Assembly: GCF_030687295.1 (NCBI RefSeq)
Contig: NZ_CP117425.1
Coordinates: 1,988,001-2,052,000, forward strand
Direction of reading: 5' to 3'
Length of the DNA stretch: 64,000 nt
From: Pseudomonas beijingensis
GTDB taxonomy: Bacteria; Pseudomonadota; Gammaproteobacteria; Pseudomonadales; Pseudomonadaceae
Shown piece after piece: positions 36,129-47,167 of the stretch. The position numbers and the translations under genes are program-made. Below the pieces are notes generated by a model. It was not told where the DNA came from, did no database searches, and saw nothing but the letters and a program-made list of their open reading frames with translations. The first letter of the stretch is position 1. Every line of letters starts with the position of its first letter.

Positions 36129-37250
36129 ATTAAACCGCTTTTCGCCAAAGGCCCCTCATTGGGCGTGCGCCTGCTGGTGCTGACCGTGCTATCGGTCGCG
36201 CTGATGGTGGTCGATGCCCGCTTCACGCTGCTCAAGCCTGTACGCAGCCAGATGTCGCTGGTGTTGATGGAATCCTATTGGATCACCGACCTGCCGCAGC
36301 GCTTATGGCAAGGTGTCGCCAGCCAATTTGGCAGCCGGACCGAACTGGTCGCCGAAAACGAAAAACTCAAGACCGAAAACCTGCTGTTGCAGGGGCGCAT
36401 GCAGAAGTTGGCGGCCCTCACCGAGCAGAACGTGCGGCTGCGCGAGTTGCTCAACTCCTCCGCACTGGTCAACGAGAAGGTCGAAGTGGCCGAGTTGATC
36501 GGCATGGACCCCAACCCCTTCACCCACCGCATCCTGATCAACAAGGGCGAGCGCGATGGCGTGGTCCTCGGCCAGCCGGTGCTCGATGCCCGGGGCCTGA
36601 TGGGCCAGGTGGTGGAGTTGATGCCCTATACCTCCCGCGTGCTGTTGCTGACCGATACCACCCACAGCATTCCGGTGCAGGTCAACCGCAACGGCCTGCG
36701 GGCGATTGCCAGCGGCACCGGCAACCCGGAGCGCCTGGAACTGCGGCACGTGGCCGATACCGCCGACATCAAGGAAGGCGACTTGCTGGTCAGCTCCGGC
36801 CTCGGCCAGCGCTTCCCGGCCGGGTATCCGGTGGCGACGGTCAAGGAAGTCATCCATGACTCCGGCCAGCCGTTCGCCATTGTCCGCGCGGTGCCGACGG
36901 CGGCGCTGAATCGCAGCCGCTACCTGCTGCTGGTCTTCAGTGACAACCGCACACCGGAAGAGCGTGCCAACGACGCCGCCGTGGCCCAGGAAGCCCAGGA
37001 CCGCCAGGGCGGTGAGTCGGCTGCCCCGACCGCACCCGCAGCACCGGCCACGGTGCCCAAGCCTCCAGCGGCAACACCCGCTGCGACTGCCCCGGCCACC
37101 ACGCCGTCGACCGCGCCCGCCACGCCTGCCGCGGCACCCGCCCGGCCGGCCAACCATGCGCCGGCGTCCCAGCCTGCGAGGCCGGCGGCTCGACCACCGG
37201 CCTCGACACCCGCCGCTACACCGGCGACCAGGGGAGCACGAGAAGAATGA
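36129..37250 (+). CDS. mreC: Rod-shape-determining protein MreC, probable ATT start
   Basis: Periplasmic bitopic protein that links MreB to the elongasome, about 373 residues. One membrane helix (LLVLTVLSVALMVVDARF), a coiled coil (ELVAENEKLKTENLLLQGRM) and the beta-barrel core with DPNPFTHRILINKGERDGV are present. The reading begins IKPLFAKGPSLGVRLL: ATT at 36129 lies 6 bases after GGGAGGAG, whereas the first in-frame TTG (36159) has no ribosome-binding site. The C-terminal ~80 residues are almost pure Pro/Ala/Thr (PAATPAATAPATTPSTAPAT), unusual length for the family. The start is inferred. Confidence 0.93.
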   Translation: MKPLFAKGPSLGVRLLVLTVLSVALMVVDARFTLLKPVRSQMSLVLMESYWITDLPQRLWQGVASQFGSRTELVAENEKLKTENLLLQGRMQKLAALTEQNVRLRELLNSSALVNEKVEVAELIGMDPNPFTHRILINKGERDGVVLGQPVLDARGLMGQVVELMPYTSRVLLLTDTTHSIPVQVNRNGLRAIASGTGNPERLELRHVADTADIKEGDLLVSSGLGQRFPAGYPVATVKEVIHDSGQPFAIVRAVPTAALNRSRYLLLVFSDNRTPEERANDAAVAQEAQDRQGGESAAPTAPAAPATVPKPPAATPAATAPATTPSTAPATPAAAPARPANHAPASQPARPAARPPASTPAATPATRGAREE

Positions 37251-37735
37251 GCAGTACCCAATCCGGTAACGGCTGGATGGTCTGGCTGACCTTCGCCATC
37301 GGCCTGTTGCTCAGCGTTTCGCCGCTGCCGCAGTTCATGGAAATCCTGCGCCCCCTGTGGCTGGCCCTGTTGCTGGCCTTCTGGGCGCTGGCCTTGCCCC
37401 ACAAGGTCGGCATGGTCACCGCCTGGTGCCTGGGCCTGGCCGAGGACGTGCTTTACGGCACGCTGTTGGGACAGAACGCGTTGATCCTGACCCTGATCAC
37501 TTTCCTGGTGCTGTCGCTGCAGCAACGCCTGCGGATGTTCCCCATGTGGCAACAGTGCCTGGTGATCCTGGTGATCTTCGGCTTGGCGCAACTGGTGCAA
37601 CTGTGGCTCAGCGCGCTGACCGGCAATCGCCAGCCAACCCTGGCGCTGGTCTTGCCAGCCCTGGTCAGTGCCTTGCTCTGGCCATGGGTCAGCTTCGGTT
37701 TGCGTGGCCTGCGCCTGCGTTTCAAAATCAACTGA
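37247..37735 (+). CDS. mreD: Rod-shape-determining protein MreD
   Basis: Polytopic inner-membrane partner of MreC, 162 residues with about five helices (GWMVWLTFAIGLLLSVSPLP first). The family segment GLAEDVLYGTLLGQNALILT lies in the middle. The ATG overlaps the end of mreC by 4 bases (ATGA). It completes mreBCD; a REPIN follows. Confidence 0.94.
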   Translation: MSSTQSGNGWMVWLTFAIGLLLSVSPLPQFMEILRPLWLALLLAFWALALPHKVGMVTAWCLGLAEDVLYGTLLGQNALILTLITFLVLSLQQRLRMFPMWQQCLVILVIFGLAQLVQLWLSALTGNRQPTLALVLPALVSALLWPWVSFGLRGLRLRFKIN

Positions 37736-37778
37736 TTCGGTCAGGCTATCTACACTTTTTTGATGACTTACATCCCAG

Positions 37779-37909
37779 TGGCGAGGGGATTTATCCCCGC
37801 TGGGCTGCGCAGCAGCCCCAAGCCAGGCAACTCGGTGTGCCAGGAAGATTGAGTTCACTGCTTTAGGGCTGCAGCGCAGCCCAACGGGGATAAATCCCCT
37901 CGCCACAAA
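37779..37909. repeat. REPIN between mreD and maf
   Basis: GTGGCGAGGGGATTTATCCC and its inverse GGGATAAATCCCCTCGCCAC face each other around a spacer with GGGCTGCGCAGCAGCCC and GGGCTGCAGCGCAGCCC palindromes. Confidence 0.85.
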
Positions 37910-37936
37910 AGCCGGTCGCGTTAGGGAGATGTCTTG

Positions 37937-38533
37937 ATGAAACCGCTTTACCTCGCCTCAGGTTCGCCGCGTCGGCGTGAACTGCTCACGCAGATCGGCG
38001 TGCCCTTTACCGCCATCGGCGCGGACATCGACGAAACGCCCCTGGATCATGAAACCCCATCGGCTTATGTCGAGCGCCTGGCGCGCGGCAAGGCCGAGGC
38101 TGGGCGACGAGGCCTGGACGCCGGTGTGGAGGGCTGCGTGCTCGGGGCGGACACCGCCGTGGTGCTGGAGGGGCGGATTATTGGCAAACCCGTGGACCAG
38201 GCTGACGCCTTGTCGATGCTCCTGAGCCTGTCCGGTCGCGACCATGAGGTGTTGACCGCCATCGCCGTACTGGACGGCTCGCGCTGCGAATCACGGGTGG
38301 TGCGCAGCCGGGTGCGTTTTCGCCCCATCACCGAACCGGAAGCAATGGCCTATTGGGCCAGCGGCGAACCCCGGGACAAGGCTGGCAGCTATGGTATCCA
38401 AGGGCTGGGCGCGGTGTTCGTCGCCGGGCTTGAAGGCAGTTACTCAGCCGTTGTCGGCCTGCCGCTGTGCGAAACCGCAGAACTACTGGGCCATTTCGGC
38501 ATACCCTGTTGGCAAACCTTGAACGCGCGCTGA
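37937..38533 (+). CDS. maf: Maf/YhdE nucleotide pyrophosphatase
   Basis: A 198-residue house-cleaning pyrophosphatase that hydrolyses non-canonical dTTP/UTP-type nucleotides. It has the Maf motifs [42 protein letters not shown] and [13 protein letters not shown] use the ATG at 37937; a TTG one codon earlier is also in frame. GGGAG is about 10 bases upstream. Next to rng, as in most gammaproteobacteria. Confidence 0.92.
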   Translation: MKPLYLASGSPRRRELLTQIGVPFTAIGADIDETPLDHETPSAYVERLARGKAEAGRRGLDAGVEGCVLGADTAVVLEGRIIGKPVDQADALSMLLSLSGRDHEVLTAIAVLDGSRCESRVVRSRVRFRPITEPEAMAYWASGEPRDKAGSYGIQGLGAVFVAGLEGSYSAVVGLPLCETAELLGHFGIPCWQTLNAR

Positions 38534-38589
38534 GCGCCGTCTGACTTGATGCGGCCATTATCGTGAACATGCCTGAGCGAGACCCTGCC

Positions 38590-40047
38590 ATGAGTGAAGA
38601 GATCCTGATCAACATCACGCCGATGGAGTCGCGCGTGGCGGTGGTTGAAAACGGTGTGCTGCAAGAGGTCCACGTCGAGCGTACGCAAAAGCGTGGCATC
38701 GTCGGCAATATCTATAAAGGCAAGGTGGTACGGGTGCTGCCGGGCATGCAGGCGGCCTTCGTCGACATCGGCCTGGACCGCGCGGCGTTCATCCATGCGT
38801 CGGAAATCTCCATGCGCGAAGGGCCGGCCGTGGAGAGCATCAGCGCGCTGGTGCATGAAGGCCAGAGCCTGGTGGTGCAGGTCACCAAGGACCCCATCGG
38901 CTCCAAGGGCGCACGCCTGACCACGCAACTGTCGATCCCGTCGCGCTACCTGGTGTACATGCCGCGTACCGCCCACGTTGGCATTTCCCTGAAGATCGAA
39001 GACGAAGCCGAGCGCGAGCGCCTCAAGCAGGTGGTCAGCGATTGCGTGGAAAAAGAAGGCATCAAGGAAACCGGTGGGTTCATCCTGCGCACCGCCGCCG
39101 AAGGGGCCGGGGCCGATGAGATCCTCATGGACATCCGCTACCTGCGCCGCCTCTGGGATCAGATCGCCGCGCAGATCAAGACCATCGCCACCCCCAGCGT
39201 GATCTATGAAGACCTGGGCCTGGCGCTGCGGACCTTGCGCGACTTGGTCAGCCCCAAGATCGAGAAGATTCGCATCGACTCCCGGGAAACCTTCCAGAAG
39301 ACCACCCAGTTCGTCGCCGAGCTGATGCCGGAAATCGCCGACCGTCTGGAGCATTACCCTGGCGAGCGGCCGATTTTCGATCTGTACGGGGTCGAGGACG
39401 AAATCCAGAAAGCCTTGGAACGCAAGGTACCGCTCAAGTCCGGCGGTTACCTGGTGGTCGATCCGGCCGAAGCCATGAGCACCATCGACGTCAACACCGG
39501 AGCGTTCGTCGGCCATCGCAACCTGGAAGAAACCATCTTCAAGACCAACCTGGAGGCCGCCACGGCGATTGCCCGGCAGCTGCGCCTGCGCAACCTGGGC
39601 GGGATCATCATCATCGACTTCATCGACATGGAGGATGAGGAGCACCAGCGCCAGGTGCTGCGGACGCTGGAAAAACAACTCGAACGCGATCACGCCAAGA
39701 CCAACATCATTGGTATCACCGAACTGGGCCTGGTGCAGATGACCCGCAAGCGCACCCGCGAAAGCCTAGAGCAGGTGCTGTGCGAGCCATGCAGCAGTTG
39801 CCAGGGGCGTGGCAAGCTGAAGACCCCGGAAACCGTGTGTTACGAAATCTTCCGGGAAATCCTCCGGGAGGCGCGCGCCTACCAGGCGACCGGTTATAGA
39901 GTGTTGGCGAACCAGAAAGTGGTGGATCGCCTGCTCGACGAAGAGTCAGGCAATGTCGCGGAGTTGGAAGCGTTTATCGGACGCACGATTCGCTTCCAGG
40001 TTGAAACCATGTATTCCCAGGAACAATACGACGTGGTGCTGCTCTGA
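38590..40047 (+). CDS. rng: Ribonuclease G
   Basis: Endoribonuclease for 5' maturation of 16S rRNA and mRNA turnover, 485 residues. An S1 domain spans about 35-130 (GIVGNIYKGKVVRVLPGMQA). The catalytic Mg-binding motif DVNTGAFVG is near 300, followed by IIIIDFIDMEDEEH, and the Zn-link CEPCSSCQGRG is near 398. I start at MSEEILINITPMESRVAV, the conserved N-terminus, with GAGCGAGA upstream. It lacks the long RNase E tail. It is followed by yhdP, as in PAO1 and enterics. Confidence 0.95.
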   Translation: MSEEILINITPMESRVAVVENGVLQEVHVERTQKRGIVGNIYKGKVVRVLPGMQAAFVDIGLDRAAFIHASEISMREGPAVESISALVHEGQSLVVQVTKDPIGSKGARLTTQLSIPSRYLVYMPRTAHVGISLKIEDEAERERLKQVVSDCVEKEGIKETGGFILRTAAEGAGADEILMDIRYLRRLWDQIAAQIKTIATPSVIYEDLGLALRTLRDLVSPKIEKIRIDSRETFQKTTQFVAELMPEIADRLEHYPGERPIFDLYGVEDEIQKALERKVPLKSGGYLVVDPAEAMSTIDVNTGAFVGHRNLEETIFKTNLEAATAIARQLRLRNLGGIIIIDFIDMEDEEHQRQVLRTLEKQLERDHAKTNIIGITELGLVQMTRKRTRESLEQVLCEPCSSCQGRGKLKTPETVCYEIFREILREARAYQATGYRVLANQKVVDRLLDEESGNVAELEAFIGRTIRFQVETMYSQEQYDVVLL

Positions 40048-40107
40048 AGAGCTTGGGAAGCGGCGGGCCCGCGGATTTGATTGTCTTAGCCAGGGGAGCC
40101 CACTGAC

Positions 40108-43100
40108 ATGGAGCGTCTGACACGCATGATCGCGACGCTGACCCGTTGGGGGCTGGGGCTTTCGCCCTGCTGTTGGTGTTGCTGGCGTTGTACGTCAGCC
40201 TCGGTCGAGAGTTGGTCCCGCTGGTGGCCGAATACCGCGCCGAGGTCGAGACCCGCGCCGGTGCCGCCCTGGGCATGCCCGTGCACATCGGCAGCCTCGA
40301 CGGCAGCTGGAGCGGCTTGGCGCCGATCCTGGCGGCGCGCGACGTGGTGGTCGGCGAGGGCCCCAATGCCTTGCACCTGGATCAGGTGCGGGCCGTGCCT
40401 GACCTGTGGGACAGCCTGCTGGCGCGTCAGGTGCGTATCGCCCACCTGGAAGTCAGTGGCCTGAAGATCAGCCTCAAGGAAGGCGCCGACGGCAAGTGGG
40501 CTTTGGAAGGCCTGCCGGTGAAGGACGAGCAGCCCCTCGATCCGCAGCAGTTGCTCGAACGCATGCAAATGGTCTCCAAGCTCTCGGTGCTCGAATAGCC
40601 AGGTGACCTTGCAGCCCATCGAACAACCGCCACTGACCCTCACCTACGTCGGCTTGAGCCTGCGCACCGGCGCCACCCGCCAGCGCCTGGACGCACGCCT
40701 GACCCTGCCTGACGGGCAGCCGGTGGCGATCAACCTGCGCACCCGCCTGCGCGCCAGCGACTGGAAGAACGGCCAGGCCGATGCCTACTTGAGCCTGCCG
40801 CAAAGCGACTGGTCCAAATGGCTGCCGAAACGCCTGACCCAGCAATGGAATTTCTCCCAGATCAAGGCCGGCGGTGAGTTCTGGCTCAGTTGGGCCGAGG
40901 GCACGCTGCAAAGCGCGACCATGCGCCTGAACGCGCCGCAGCTCCAGGGCGCCTATGGCGAACGCAAGCCGGTACAGATCCACAACCTGGCCCTCAACGC
41001 TTATTTCCAGCGTGGTAGCCAAGGCTTCACCGCGACCTTCGACTCCCTGGCGATGAACCTGGGCGAGACCCGCTGGGAATCGCACCTGCAACTGCAACAA
41101 ACGGCCGCCACCGAGCAGGCCGAGGAACGCTGGCACCTGCAGGCCGACCGCCTCGACCTGACCCCGCTCACGCCTTTGCTCAATGCCCTGGCGCCATTGC
41201 CCGAAGGCCTCGCCACGACGATTGACCGGCTCAAGGTGACCGGAGCCCTGCGCAACGTGCTGCTGGACTACCGGCCGCAAAACACCGGTGACCAGAAAGT
41301 CAGCTTCGCCACCAACCTGGACACCGTGGGCTTTGATGCCTATCGCGGCGCCCCGGCGGCGCGCAATGTCTCCGGGAGCCTGAGCGGCGACCTGGGCGGC
41401 GGCGAGCTGCGCATGGACAGCAAGGACTTTTCCCTGCACCTGGACCCGATCTTCGCCAAGCCCTGGCAGTACCTGCAGGCCAACGCCCGGCTGACCTGGA
41501 AGCTCGACAAGCAAGGTTTCACCCTGATCGCGCCGTACCTGAAGGTGCTGGGCGAGGAGGGCCGGATTGCCGGCGACTTCCTGATCCGCCTGCACTTCGA
41601 CCACAGCCAGGAAGACTACATGGACCTGCGGGTCGGCCTGGTGGACGGTGATGGACGCTACACCGCCAAGTACCTGCCGGCGGTCCTCAGCCCAGCGCTG
41701 GATGAGTGGCTGCGCACGGCCATCGTCAAGGGCGCGGTGGACGAGGGCTTTTTCCAGTACCAAGGCTCACTGAATAAAGGCGCCGGGGACGCGGACCGCA
41801 GCATCAGCCTGTTTTTCAAGGTGCATGACGCCGAATTGGCGTTCCAGCCGGGTTGGCCTTCGGTCAGCAAGGTCAGCGGCGATGTCTTCGTCGAAGACAG
41901 CGGCGTGCGCATCTATGCCAGCCAAGGGCAATTGCTCGAGACCCAGGTCAAGGATGTTTCGGTGAACATTCCCCATGTCCCGACCGGCCAGAGCTCTCAT
42001 CTGCTGCTGGACGGCGGGTTCGCCGGTGGGCTGGGCGACGGTCTGAAAATTCTCCAGACCGCGCCGATCGGGACCGCCGAGACGTTCGCCGGCTGGGAAG
42101 GCGAGGGCGACCTCAAAGGCAGCGTGAAGCTGGATATCCCGCTGGTCAAAGGCGAGCAACCGAAGATCCTGGTGGACTTCGCCACCGACCAGGCTCGTCT
42201 CAAACTCAGCGAGCCGGCGCTGGAACTGACCCAGCTCAAGGGCGATTTCCGCTTTGACAGCAACAAGGGCTTGAGCGGCAAAGGCATCAGTGCCCGGGCA
42301 TTCGACCGGCCCGTAACCGCGCAGATTTTCGCCGAGGGCCGTGCCGGAGCCCTCAACACGCGGGTCGCCGCCTCCGGGCAGGTGGAAATCAACAAGCTCA
42401 CCCGTTGGCTGAATGTCACCCAACCGTTGCCGGTATCGGGCGTCGTGCCCTACCAGTTGCAAGTGATCCTCGACGGCGCCGACAGCCAGTTGTCGGTCAG
42501 TTCCAGCCTCAAGGGCGTGGCCATCGACCTGCCGGCTCCCTTCGGAATGGCCGCCGACGTCGGGCGCGACACGGTGTTTCGCATGACCCTGCAAGGGGCG
42601 GAACGGCGTTATTGGGTCGATTATGGCGACCTGGCCAGCTTCACTTACGCCGCGCCGAGCGGGAAAGTCGCTGACGGTCGCGGCGAATTGCTGCTGGGGG
42701 CCGGCGATGCGGTGCTGCCTGGCGGCAAGGGGCTGCGACTGCGCGGCACGTTGGCGGAACTGGATGTCAGTCCTTGGCAGGACCTGGTGAACAAATACGC
42801 GGGCCAGGATCCGGGCGGCAGTGCCAAGCAACTGCTCAGCAGCGTCGATCTGAACGTTGGCAAACTTACGGCCATGGGCACCACCCTGGACCAGGCGTCG
42901 GTGCAACTGGATCGCAAGCCGGACGCCTGGGCCTTGAGGCTCGACAGCCAGCAGGCCAAGGGCAATGTCAACCTGCCGGACGCCAAGGCCGCCCCGATTG
43001 GTATCAAGCTCGACTATGTTCGCCTGCCGGCCGCGGACCCGAGCGTCCAGGCGGATGAAAACGCACCGGACCCGCTGGCGTCGGTCGATCCCGGCAAGAT

Positions 43101-43911
43101 CCCGGCCATGGATATCGCCATCGACCAATTGTTCCAGGGCCCCGATCTCATCGGCGCGTGGTCGTTGAAAGTGCGACCGACCGCCAAGGGCATCGCGCTG
43201 AACAACCTGGACATGGGCCTCAAGGGCATGGTGTTGAACGGCAGCGGCGGCTGGGAAGGCGCGCCCGGTGCCACCAGTAGTTGGTACAAGGGCCGGATCG
43301 GCGGCAAGAACCTGGGCGATGTGCTCAAGGGCTGGGGCTTTGCGCCAAGCGTGACCAGCCAGACATTCCGCCTGGATGTCGATGGGCGTTGGCCCGGTTC
43401 GCCGGCGTGGGTCGCCACTAAGCGCTTTTCCGGCAGCCTCGACGCGTCGCTGAGCAAGGGCCAGTTCGTTGAAGTCGAAGGCAGTGCCCAGGCGTTGCGG
43501 GTATTTGGCCTGCTGAACTTCAACTCCATCGGCCGACGCTTGCGCCTGGACTTCTCCGACCTGTTCAGCAAGGGCCTGAGCTACGACCGGGTCAAAGGGC
43601 TGTTGGTGGCGAGCGACGGGGTGTATGTGACCCGCGAACCCATTACCCTGACCGGGCCGTCGAGCAACCTGGAACTCAACGGCACGCTGGACATGGTGGC
43701 CGATCGGGTCGACGCCAAGCTGCTGGTGACGCTGCCGGTGACCAACAACCTGCCGATTGCCGCGCTGATCGTTGGCGCACCGGCGGTGGGTGGGGCGCTG
43801 TTTCTGATCGACAAACTGATCGGCGACCGCGTGGCGCGTTTTGCCAGCGTAAGATACGACGTCAAGGGGCCGTGGAAAGAGCCGAAGATCACCTTCGACA
43901 AGCCGTTTTGA
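40108..43911 (+). pseudogene. yhdP: YhdP-type AsmA-like outer-membrane lipid-transport protein, with two compensating frameshifts
   Basis: Envelope-spanning TamB/AsmA-family protein thought to carry phospholipid to the outer membrane. It starts MERLTRMIATLTRW with one membrane helix. The frame breaks at GGGG (40155-40158; one G more gives GLGAFALLLVLLALYVSLGR) and again at GAAT (40594-40595; one A fewer gives SVLDSQVTLQPIEQ). Corrected, it reads 1267 residues without interruption, the usual family size, ending IGDRVARFASVRYDVKGPWK. Two opposite single-base indels 440 bp apart in an otherwise clean gene point to sequence error. Confidence 0.88.
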
Positions 43912-43931
43912 CAGTTCGACGCCAACCCCCT

Positions 43932-44039
43932 TGTGGGAGCGGGCCTGTGGGAGCAAAGCTTGCTCGCGATTGCGGTGTATCAACCAGCCTATATGTTGGA
44001 TGTACTTGCCTCATCGCGAGCAAGCTTTGCTCCCACAGC
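43932..44039. repeat. REPIN between yhdP and the amidase gene
   Basis: TGTGGGAGCGGGCC (truncated) and TGTGGGAGCAAAGCTTGCTC are followed by the inverse GAGCAAGCTTTGCTCCCACA ending at 44038. A spacer with TATATGTTGGATGTA lies between. Confidence 0.85.
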
Positions 44040-44073
44040 CACCTTGGGCGAGGATGAAAATGAGGGAGAAACC

Positions 44074-44937
44074 ATGCCAGTCGCCGTGATTCAAATGGTC
44101 AGCCAAAGCGATGTGCTCGCCAACCTGGCCCGTGCCCGGGTGCTGCTGGAGCAGGCTGCTGCCGGCGGTGCGAGGCTGGCGGTGCTGCCGGAGAATTTCG
44201 CGGCGATGGGGCGGCGGGACGTTGCCGATATCGGCCGTGCCGAAGCCTTTGGTCAGGGACCGATCCTGCCGTGGTTGAAACAGGTCGCCCGTGACCTCAA
44301 GTTATGGATTGTGGCCGGCACGTTGCCGTTGCCGCCGGTGGACCAGCCCGAGGCCAGGTCCCATGCCTGTTCGTTGCTGGTGGACGACCAGGGTCAGATC
44401 GTGGCGCGCTACGACAAGCTGCACCTGTTCGATGTGGATGTGGCGGACAATCGCGGGCGCTATCGCGAGTCGGATGACTATGCTTATGGTTCCAACGTGG
44501 TGGTTGCCGATACTCCCGTCGGCCGGGTGGGCCTGACGGTTTGTTATGACTTGCGGTTCCCGGAGCTCTACAGCGAGCTGCGGGCGGCCGGGGCCGAACT
44601 GATCACGGCGCCGTCGGCGTTTACCGCGGTGACCGGCGCGGCCCATTGGGATGTGCTGATCCGCGCCCGGGCCATCGAGACCCAGTGCTACGTGCTGGCG
44701 GCCGCCCAGGGCGGCGTGCATCCGGGGCCTCGGGAAACCTTTGGCCATGCGGCGATTGTCGACCCGTGGGGTCGCGTGCTGGCACAACAGGATCAAGGCG
44801 AGGCCGTGCTGGTGGCCGAGCGCGACAGCAGCGAACAAGCGTCCATCCGGGCGCGCATGCCGGTGGCCAGCCATCGGCGCTTTTTCTCGCAGGGCGCTCG
44901 ACAGCGGCCTGTCCAAGACGACGAATTCAAGGCGTAA
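44074..44937 (+). CDS. Carbon-nitrogen hydrolase (nitrilase-superfamily amidase)
   Basis: A 287-residue Nit-type amidase, probably omega-amidase or deaminated-glutathione amidase. The Glu-Lys-Cys triad is readable as E in [13 protein letters not shown] in [13 protein letters not shown] and C in [22 protein letters not shown] lies about 6 bases before the ATG. It lies between yhdP and tldD, a conserved order in pseudomonads. The substrate is not settled by sequence. Confidence 0.9.
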   Translation: MPVAVIQMVSQSDVLANLARARVLLEQAAAGGARLAVLPENFAAMGRRDVADIGRAEAFGQGPILPWLKQVARDLKLWIVAGTLPLPPVDQPEARSHACSLLVDDQGQIVARYDKLHLFDVDVADNRGRYRESDDYAYGSNVVVADTPVGRVGLTVCYDLRFPELYSELRAAGAELITAPSAFTAVTGAAHWDVLIRARAIETQCYVLAAAQGGVHPGPRETFGHAAIVDPWGRVLAQQDQGEAVLVAERDSSEQASIRARMPVASHRRFFSQGARQRPVQDDEFKA

Positions 44938-44942
44938 AACAT

Positions 44943-46385
44943 ATGAGCGGGTTGTTGTCCTCAGTCAGTGAACACCTTTTAGCCCCCGGCGGCGTGACCC
45001 TCGAAAGCCTGCAAGGCGTGCTGGGCGACTTGGCCGGCCCGGGCATCGATGCGGCCGACCTGTATTTCCAGGGCCAGATCTCCGAGTCCTGGTCGCTGGA
45101 AGACGGCATCGTCAAGGAAGGTAGTTTCAACCTCGACCAGGGCGTGGGCGTGCGCGCCCAGTCCGGGGAAAAGACCGGTTTTGCCTACAGCAACGCCATC
45201 ACCCTCGAAGCCCTCGGCGCTGCGGCCCGTGCCGCCCGCTCGATTTCCCGCGCCGGGCAGAATGGCACGGTCCAGGCGTTCAGCAGCCAGGACGTGGCGC
45301 AGCTGTATGCGCCGGACAATCCGCTGGAAGTCATGAGCCGCGCCGAAAAAGTCGAGTTGCTCAAGCGCATCGACGTCGCCACCCGTGCCTTGGACCCGCG
45401 CATCCAGCAAGTGACGGTGAGCATGGCCGGGGTCTGGGAGCGCATCCTGGTGGCCTCCACCGACGGCGGCCTGGCGGCGGACGTTCGACCGCTGGTGCGG
45501 TTCAATGTCAGCGTGATCGTCGAGCAGAACGGTCGGCGTGAGCGTGGCGGCCATGGCGGTGGCGGGCGCACAGACTACCGTTATTTCCTCAGCGAAGACC
45601 GCGCCATGGGCTACGCCCGCGAAGCGTTGCGCCAGGCGCTGGTCAACCTTGAGGCGATCCCGGCCCCGGCCGGCACGTTGCCAGTGGTGCTGGGCTCCGG
45701 CTGGTCCGGCGTGCTATTGCACGAAGCGGTGGGCCACGGCCTGGAAGGCGATTTCAACCGCAAGGGCAGTTCGGCCTACAGTGGACGCATGGGGGAAATG
45801 GTTGCTTCGAAACTCTGCACCATTGTCGATGACGGCACCCTGGCCGGGCGTCGCGGCTCCCTGAGCGTCGACGATGAAGGCACACCGACCGAATGCACCA
45901 CGCTGATCGAGAACGGCGTGCTCAAGGGCTACATGCAGGACAAGCTCAATGCCCGGCTGATGGGCGTGGCCCGCACCGGCAACGGCCGTCGTGAGTCCTA
46001 CGCGCACCTGCCGATGCCGCGCATGACCAACACCTACATGCTCGGCGGCCAAAGCGATCCGGCGGAAATCATCGCCTCGGTGAAAAAGGGCATCTATTGC
46101 GCCAACCTCGGCGGTGGCCAGGTGGACATCACCAGCGGCAAGTTCGTGTTCTCCACCAGCGAGGCCTACCTGATCGAAGACGGCAAGATTACCGCACCGG
46201 TCAAGGGCGCGACCCTGATCGGCAACGGGCCGGAGGCGATGAGCAAGGTGTCGATGGTCGGTAACGACCTGGCGCTGGACAGTGGCGTGGGGACGTGTGG
46301 CAAGGATGGGCAATCGGTGCCGGTAGGCGTCGGTCAACCGACCCTGAAGATCGATGCGATTACCGTGGGTGGCACGGGCGCATGA
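44943..46385 (+). CDS. tldD: Metalloprotease TldD
   Basis: A 480-residue Zn-protease subunit that with PmbA (TldE) degrades unfolded peptides and matures peptide antibiotics. The metal site [11 protein letters not shown] (about 260-270) carries the HExxxH pattern. The C-terminal [20 protein letters not shown] and [19 protein letters not shown] are family landmarks. I start at [17 protein letters not shown], 5 bases after the amidase stop. Its partner pmbA lies at 47168, beyond darP. Confidence 0.95.
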   Translation: MSGLLSSVSEHLLAPGGVTLESLQGVLGDLAGPGIDAADLYFQGQISESWSLEDGIVKEGSFNLDQGVGVRAQSGEKTGFAYSNAITLEALGAAARAARSISRAGQNGTVQAFSSQDVAQLYAPDNPLEVMSRAEKVELLKRIDVATRALDPRIQQVTVSMAGVWERILVASTDGGLAADVRPLVRFNVSVIVEQNGRRERGGHGGGGRTDYRYFLSEDRAMGYAREALRQALVNLEAIPAPAGTLPVVLGSGWSGVLLHEAVGHGLEGDFNRKGSSAYSGRMGEMVASKLCTIVDDGTLAGRRGSLSVDDEGTPTECTTLIENGVLKGYMQDKLNARLMGVARTGNGRRESYAHLPMPRMTNTYMLGGQSDPAEIIASVKKGIYCANLGGGQVDITSGKFVFSTSEAYLIEDGKITAPVKGATLIGNGPEAMSKVSMVGNDLALDSGVGTCGKDGQSVPVGVGQPTLKIDAITVGGTGA

Positions 46386-46413
46386 GAGTGCTCTGGGGCT
46401 TGCATGAGTCATC

Positions 46414-46500
46414 GTGGCGAGGGAGCTTGCTCCCGCTGGGCTACGCAGTAGCCCCGATGCGGTTGCTGCGCAACCGAGCGGGAGCAAGCTCCCTCGCCAC
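46414..46500. repeat. REPIN between tldD and darP
   Basis: GTGGCGAGGGAGCTTGCTCC and its inverse GGGAGCAAGCTCCCTCGCCA face each other around GGGCTACGCAGTAGCCC, between convergent genes. Confidence 0.85.
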
Positions 46501-46535
46501 GGAAACCTCTTGCAGGAGGGTAAAGCTGTTAGCGA

Positions 46536-47060
46536 TCAGCGCAAGCCGCGTTGAGTCTCGTCCAGCTCACGGATGTACTTGAAGATTTTACGGCTCGAGG
46601 CCGGTGGCTTGTTTTGCGCCAACTCGTGCTGGGCTTGACGGATCAAGGAGCGCAGTTGCTGGCGATCAGCCTCCGGGTAGTCGATGACGAATTTTTCCAG
46701 CACGCCGTCGTCGCCTGCGATCAAGCGATCGCGCCAGCGTTCCAGGTTGTGGAAGCGTTCGTTGTACTGCCGGGTGGAGGCATCGAGTTGATCGAGCAGC
46801 ACCAGGATGGCGTCAGTGTCCTGATCGCGCATCAGTTTGCCGATGAATTGCAGGTGCCGTTTACGCGCGATATTCGCGGTGTGCTTGGGCGCATCGGCCA
46901 GGGCCCGGCGCAAGGCGTCGGTCAAAGGCAGTTTGGCCAGCAAGTCAGGCTTGAGTGTTGTCAGGCGCTCGCCGAGGTCAACCAGAGCATGCAGCTCGCG
47001 TTTGACCTGGGATTTGCTTTTTTCACCCTCGTAGAGGGAGTCGTCGTAAGAATCAACCAT
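46536..47060 (-). CDS. darP: Ribosome biogenesis factor DarP/YjgA (DUF615)
   Basis: A 174-residue, highly charged helical protein that binds late 50S precursors. I start at [20 protein letters not shown], the family N-terminus, because the frame upstream crosses the divergent pmbA leader. It has the DUF615 landmarks [40 protein letters not shown] (as [10 protein letters not shown]) and [13 protein letters not shown] at the C-terminus. It is divergent from pmbA and flanked by tldD, as in PAO1. Confidence 0.92.
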   Translation of the reverse strand: MVDSYDDSLYEGEKSKSQVKRELHALVDLGERLTTLKPDLLAKLPLTDALRRALADAPKHTANIARKRHLQFIGKLMRDQDTDAILVLLDQLDASTRQYNERFHNLERWRDRLIAGDDGVLEKFVIDYPEADRQQLRSLIRQAQHELAQNKPPASSRKIFKYIRELDETQRGLR

Positions 47061-47167
47061 GGTGGCAGTCCGCAAAGAAACGCCGCCATGATAACCAGTC
47101 GGGGGCCGCTTGTCCGGCCCGGTCGCTCGAAGGCCATCCCGAAAACAGAATTTGAGTGGAGAACACC

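Noticed and set aside
41767..43983. A 738-codon minus-strand frame opposite yhdP
   Set aside because: It is antisense to a recognisable protein, and its low-complexity His/Gln/Arg composition matches other GC-rich shadows.
44646..44942. N-terminal extension of tldD by 99 codons
   Set aside because: The extension overlaps the amidase gene in another frame, and the conserved TldD start [13 protein letters not shown] lies at 44943.
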